A stretch of 64,000 nucleotides of DNA. Origin: Novosphingobium naphthalenivorans NBRC 102051. Lineage in GTDB: Bacteria > Pseudomonadota > Alphaproteobacteria > Sphingomonadales > Sphingomonadaceae. Within the stretch, counting starts at the first letter, position 1. Each line of letters opens with the position of its first letter. The position numbers were made by a program, and so were the translations under genes. The notes under the pieces were generated by a model. The model saw only the letters and a program-made list of their open reading frames with translations, searched no databases and was not told where the DNA came from. The DNA lies in NCBI RefSeq assembly GCF_001590985.1, contig NZ_BCTX01000004.1, forward strand, positions 1-64,000, in the 5' to 3' direction. Positions 62,761 to 64,000 of this stretch are shown here, piece after piece.

Positions 62761-64000
62761 ATGAAGAAGCGGCACGCGGTGTCCAGGCACTTTCACTTCA
62801 AGCCGCTTCTGGCGCTGGCCGCGGCGCTCGCGCTGGGCAGTGCGGGGCCGGGCCAGTCGTCCACCGCTGCGCAGGAAGAGCCCGCGCCGGAGGTCATTGC
62901 GCCTGCCGAAGGCGCCTATCCGTTCTACATGCCGATGCAGGGGCTGCGCCCGCCTGCGGTAAAGCTGTTCATCAAATGCGATGCCTCACGCGCGGCGGGA
63001 CGTGAAGTCTATGCCGGGCGGGACGCGGCTTCGCTCTATGGCCGGGTCGAGGGCGGGTACGAGTTCGTTTACGAGGCGCTCGATTCCGCCGGCAAGCCCT
63101 GCGTCTATCCTTTCGCGCCGTGGCAGCCGCAGATCGTAGGGCCGCTGCAAGGCACCCAGTACATTCTGCGATCCTCGATGCCGGGCCACCCGGTGGTGTT
63201 CCGCACCGGAGACGAGTGGGCGAGCATCGACCTCAGGCTGTTCGACATCGGCCGCCAGCGCATCCACTTCGAGATGCAGGACATCCAGCTCGACTTCCCC
63301 GGCGCGAAGCAGCCCAAGGGCGGGCTGAATCTGGAAGTCTTCGGAGGGCAGCGGCCCGGCCTGTTCACCGCGGTCATTCGCCGGGCGCGGATCTTCGGCG
63401 GCAAGAACGCCATCTTCGTGCCCAGCGGCCAGACGATGCTCTATGTCGAGGACAGCGACATTGCCGGCAATATCAGTTCCAGTCCCGATCAGGAGCACAC
63501 CACCTACATCAACGGCACGCTGGTCACGCATCTGCGCAATTCGATCTGGCACGGCCAGCGCGGCTGGTCGAACGTTGCGAGCGGCCACCAGCTCAAGGAC
63601 AAGGCCTATCTACGCATCTACGAGAACGTGACGGTCGCCAATACGCCCAACGGCGCCCCGCCTTCGGCGATGCCGCTGATCGATGCCTCGATCTACGGGT
63701 TCACCTGGTCGAACAACTTGCGGATCCAGCGGCAGGAGCCTGCACAGGCCGTGCGCGACGGTCTGGTCGACCTGCGCAGCGACATCACTTATGCCGCGCC
63801 GGACAGCTATCCGTGGAACGTGCTGGCCAATCCCGGCTGGCACATGCCCGCCGCGCCGCTATCCGTGCTCGACCAGGTCTATCTCTCGGTCTTCCTCAAC
63901 ACCTCGGTAAAGAGCTATCGCACCGAGCCTTATGTCTTCGCGGTAAGGCCGCAAGGCACCTGGATCGAACCAGGCACCACGCTGGTTAAAGGCAACGACA
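62761..64000 (+). CDS. Secreted protein of unknown function, cut by the window end
   Basis: An open frame of 413 codons from ATG 62761 that runs off the right edge, so the C-terminus is missing. The N-terminus is signal-like (MKKRHAVSR to LALGSAG), then short polar strands with repeated aromatic, Asn and Gly residues (LFDIGRQRIHFEMQDIQL, ARIFGGKNAIFVPSGQTML, TTYINGTLVTHLRNSIW) that suggest a parallel beta-helix, as in polysaccharide lyases and surface proteins. No catalytic residues can be named. It follows the carboxypeptidase gene by about 140 bases on the same strand. Confidence 0.75.
   Translation, partial: MKKRHAVSRHFHFKPLLALAAALALGSAGPGQSSTAAQEEPAPEVIAPAEGAYPFYMPMQGLRPPAVKLFIKCDASRAAGREVYAGRDAASLYGRVEGGYEFVYEALDSAGKPCVYPFAPWQPQIVGPLQGTQYILRSSMPGHPVVFRTGDEWASIDLRLFDIGRQRIHFEMQDIQLDFPGAKQPKGGLNLEVFGGQRPGLFTAVIRRARIFGGKNAIFVPSGQTMLYVEDSDIAGNISSSPDQEHTTYINGTLVTHLRNSIWHGQRGWSNVASGHQLKDKAYLRIYENVTVANTPNGAPPSAMPLIDASIYGFTWSNNLRIQRQEPAQAVRDGLVDLRSDITYAAPDSYPWNVLANPGWHMPAAPLSVLDQVYLSVFLNTSVKSYRTEPYVFAVRPQGTWIEPGTTLVKGND

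Overview
The window is chromosomal DNA from a GC-rich Gram-negative alphaproteobacterium, most likely a sphingomonad of the Novosphingobium type. This is inferred from gene order (rpmH-rnpA-yidD-yidC-engB; mutM, rpsT, dnaA), from families common in that group (DUF983, DUF3617, a sphingomonad-type winged-helix regulator, an S10 peptidase, a soluble fds formate dehydrogenase) and from codon use. No rRNA, tRNA, CRISPR array, complete insertion sequence or prophage was seen. Most of the window is housekeeping and metabolic chromosome broken by small accessory patches.

Layout. 1-10.4 kb, envelope and signalling: a PMT-like membrane glycosyltransferase overlaps an autotransporter gene, next to a Tat-type intradiol-dioxygenase-like lipoprotein with a 26-serine linker. 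An OmpR-type regulator is then divergent from a histidine kinase that carries a long Gly/Pro-rich sensor insert and overlaps an outer-membrane barrel gene. 10.5-14.2 kb: a UDP-sugar 4-epimerase and UDP-glucose dehydrogenase pair (UDP-glucuronate and probably UDP-galacturonate supply) and an active-looking diguanylate cyclase. 14.2-21.5 kb: a small protein, a winged-helix regulator, then a LysR regulator followed by fdsG-fdsB-fdsA-fdsD, an NAD-dependent molybdenum formate dehydrogenase. 21.5-30.4 kb: mutM, rpsT, dnaA, a degenerate GGDEF protein, DUF983, moeB, a sirtuin, dapB, a HEAGH protein, nth and a lipoprotein.

30.5-44.9 kb: a dicarboxylate symporter, dapE, a cupin, an MHYT-PAS-GGDEF-EAL protein, an S1/P1 nuclease, a glutathione transferase, a Pit phosphate transporter with an in-frame Nudix-DUF47 gene upstream, then engB-yidC-yidD-rnpA-rpmH. 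45-53.6 kb: a ComM/YifB ATPase, a serine beta-lactamase-like enzyme, a membrane protein, a SnoaL-like protein, a hydrolase, a DUF3617 lipoprotein and uvrB. 53.9-64 kb: a HigBA toxin-antitoxin pair, a LuxR-type regulator, a large unrecognised secreted protein, a CoA-transferase/hydrolase, a serine carboxypeptidase and a secreted protein cut by the window end.

Working together. The fds genes oxidise formate to CO2 with NAD+, and two matching palindromes flank the LysR gene, suggesting it controls both itself and the operon. moeB is consistent with a need for molybdenum cofactor. dapB and dapE belong to the diaminopimelate/lysine route. Three GGDEF proteins point to c-di-GMP signalling. The strongest leads for new biology are the autotransporter plus PMT-like glycosyltransferase pair, the Nudix-DUF47 fusion beside Pit, the LysR palindromes, the Gly/Pro-rich kinase sensor and the unrecognised 812-residue secreted protein behind a LuxR regulator.
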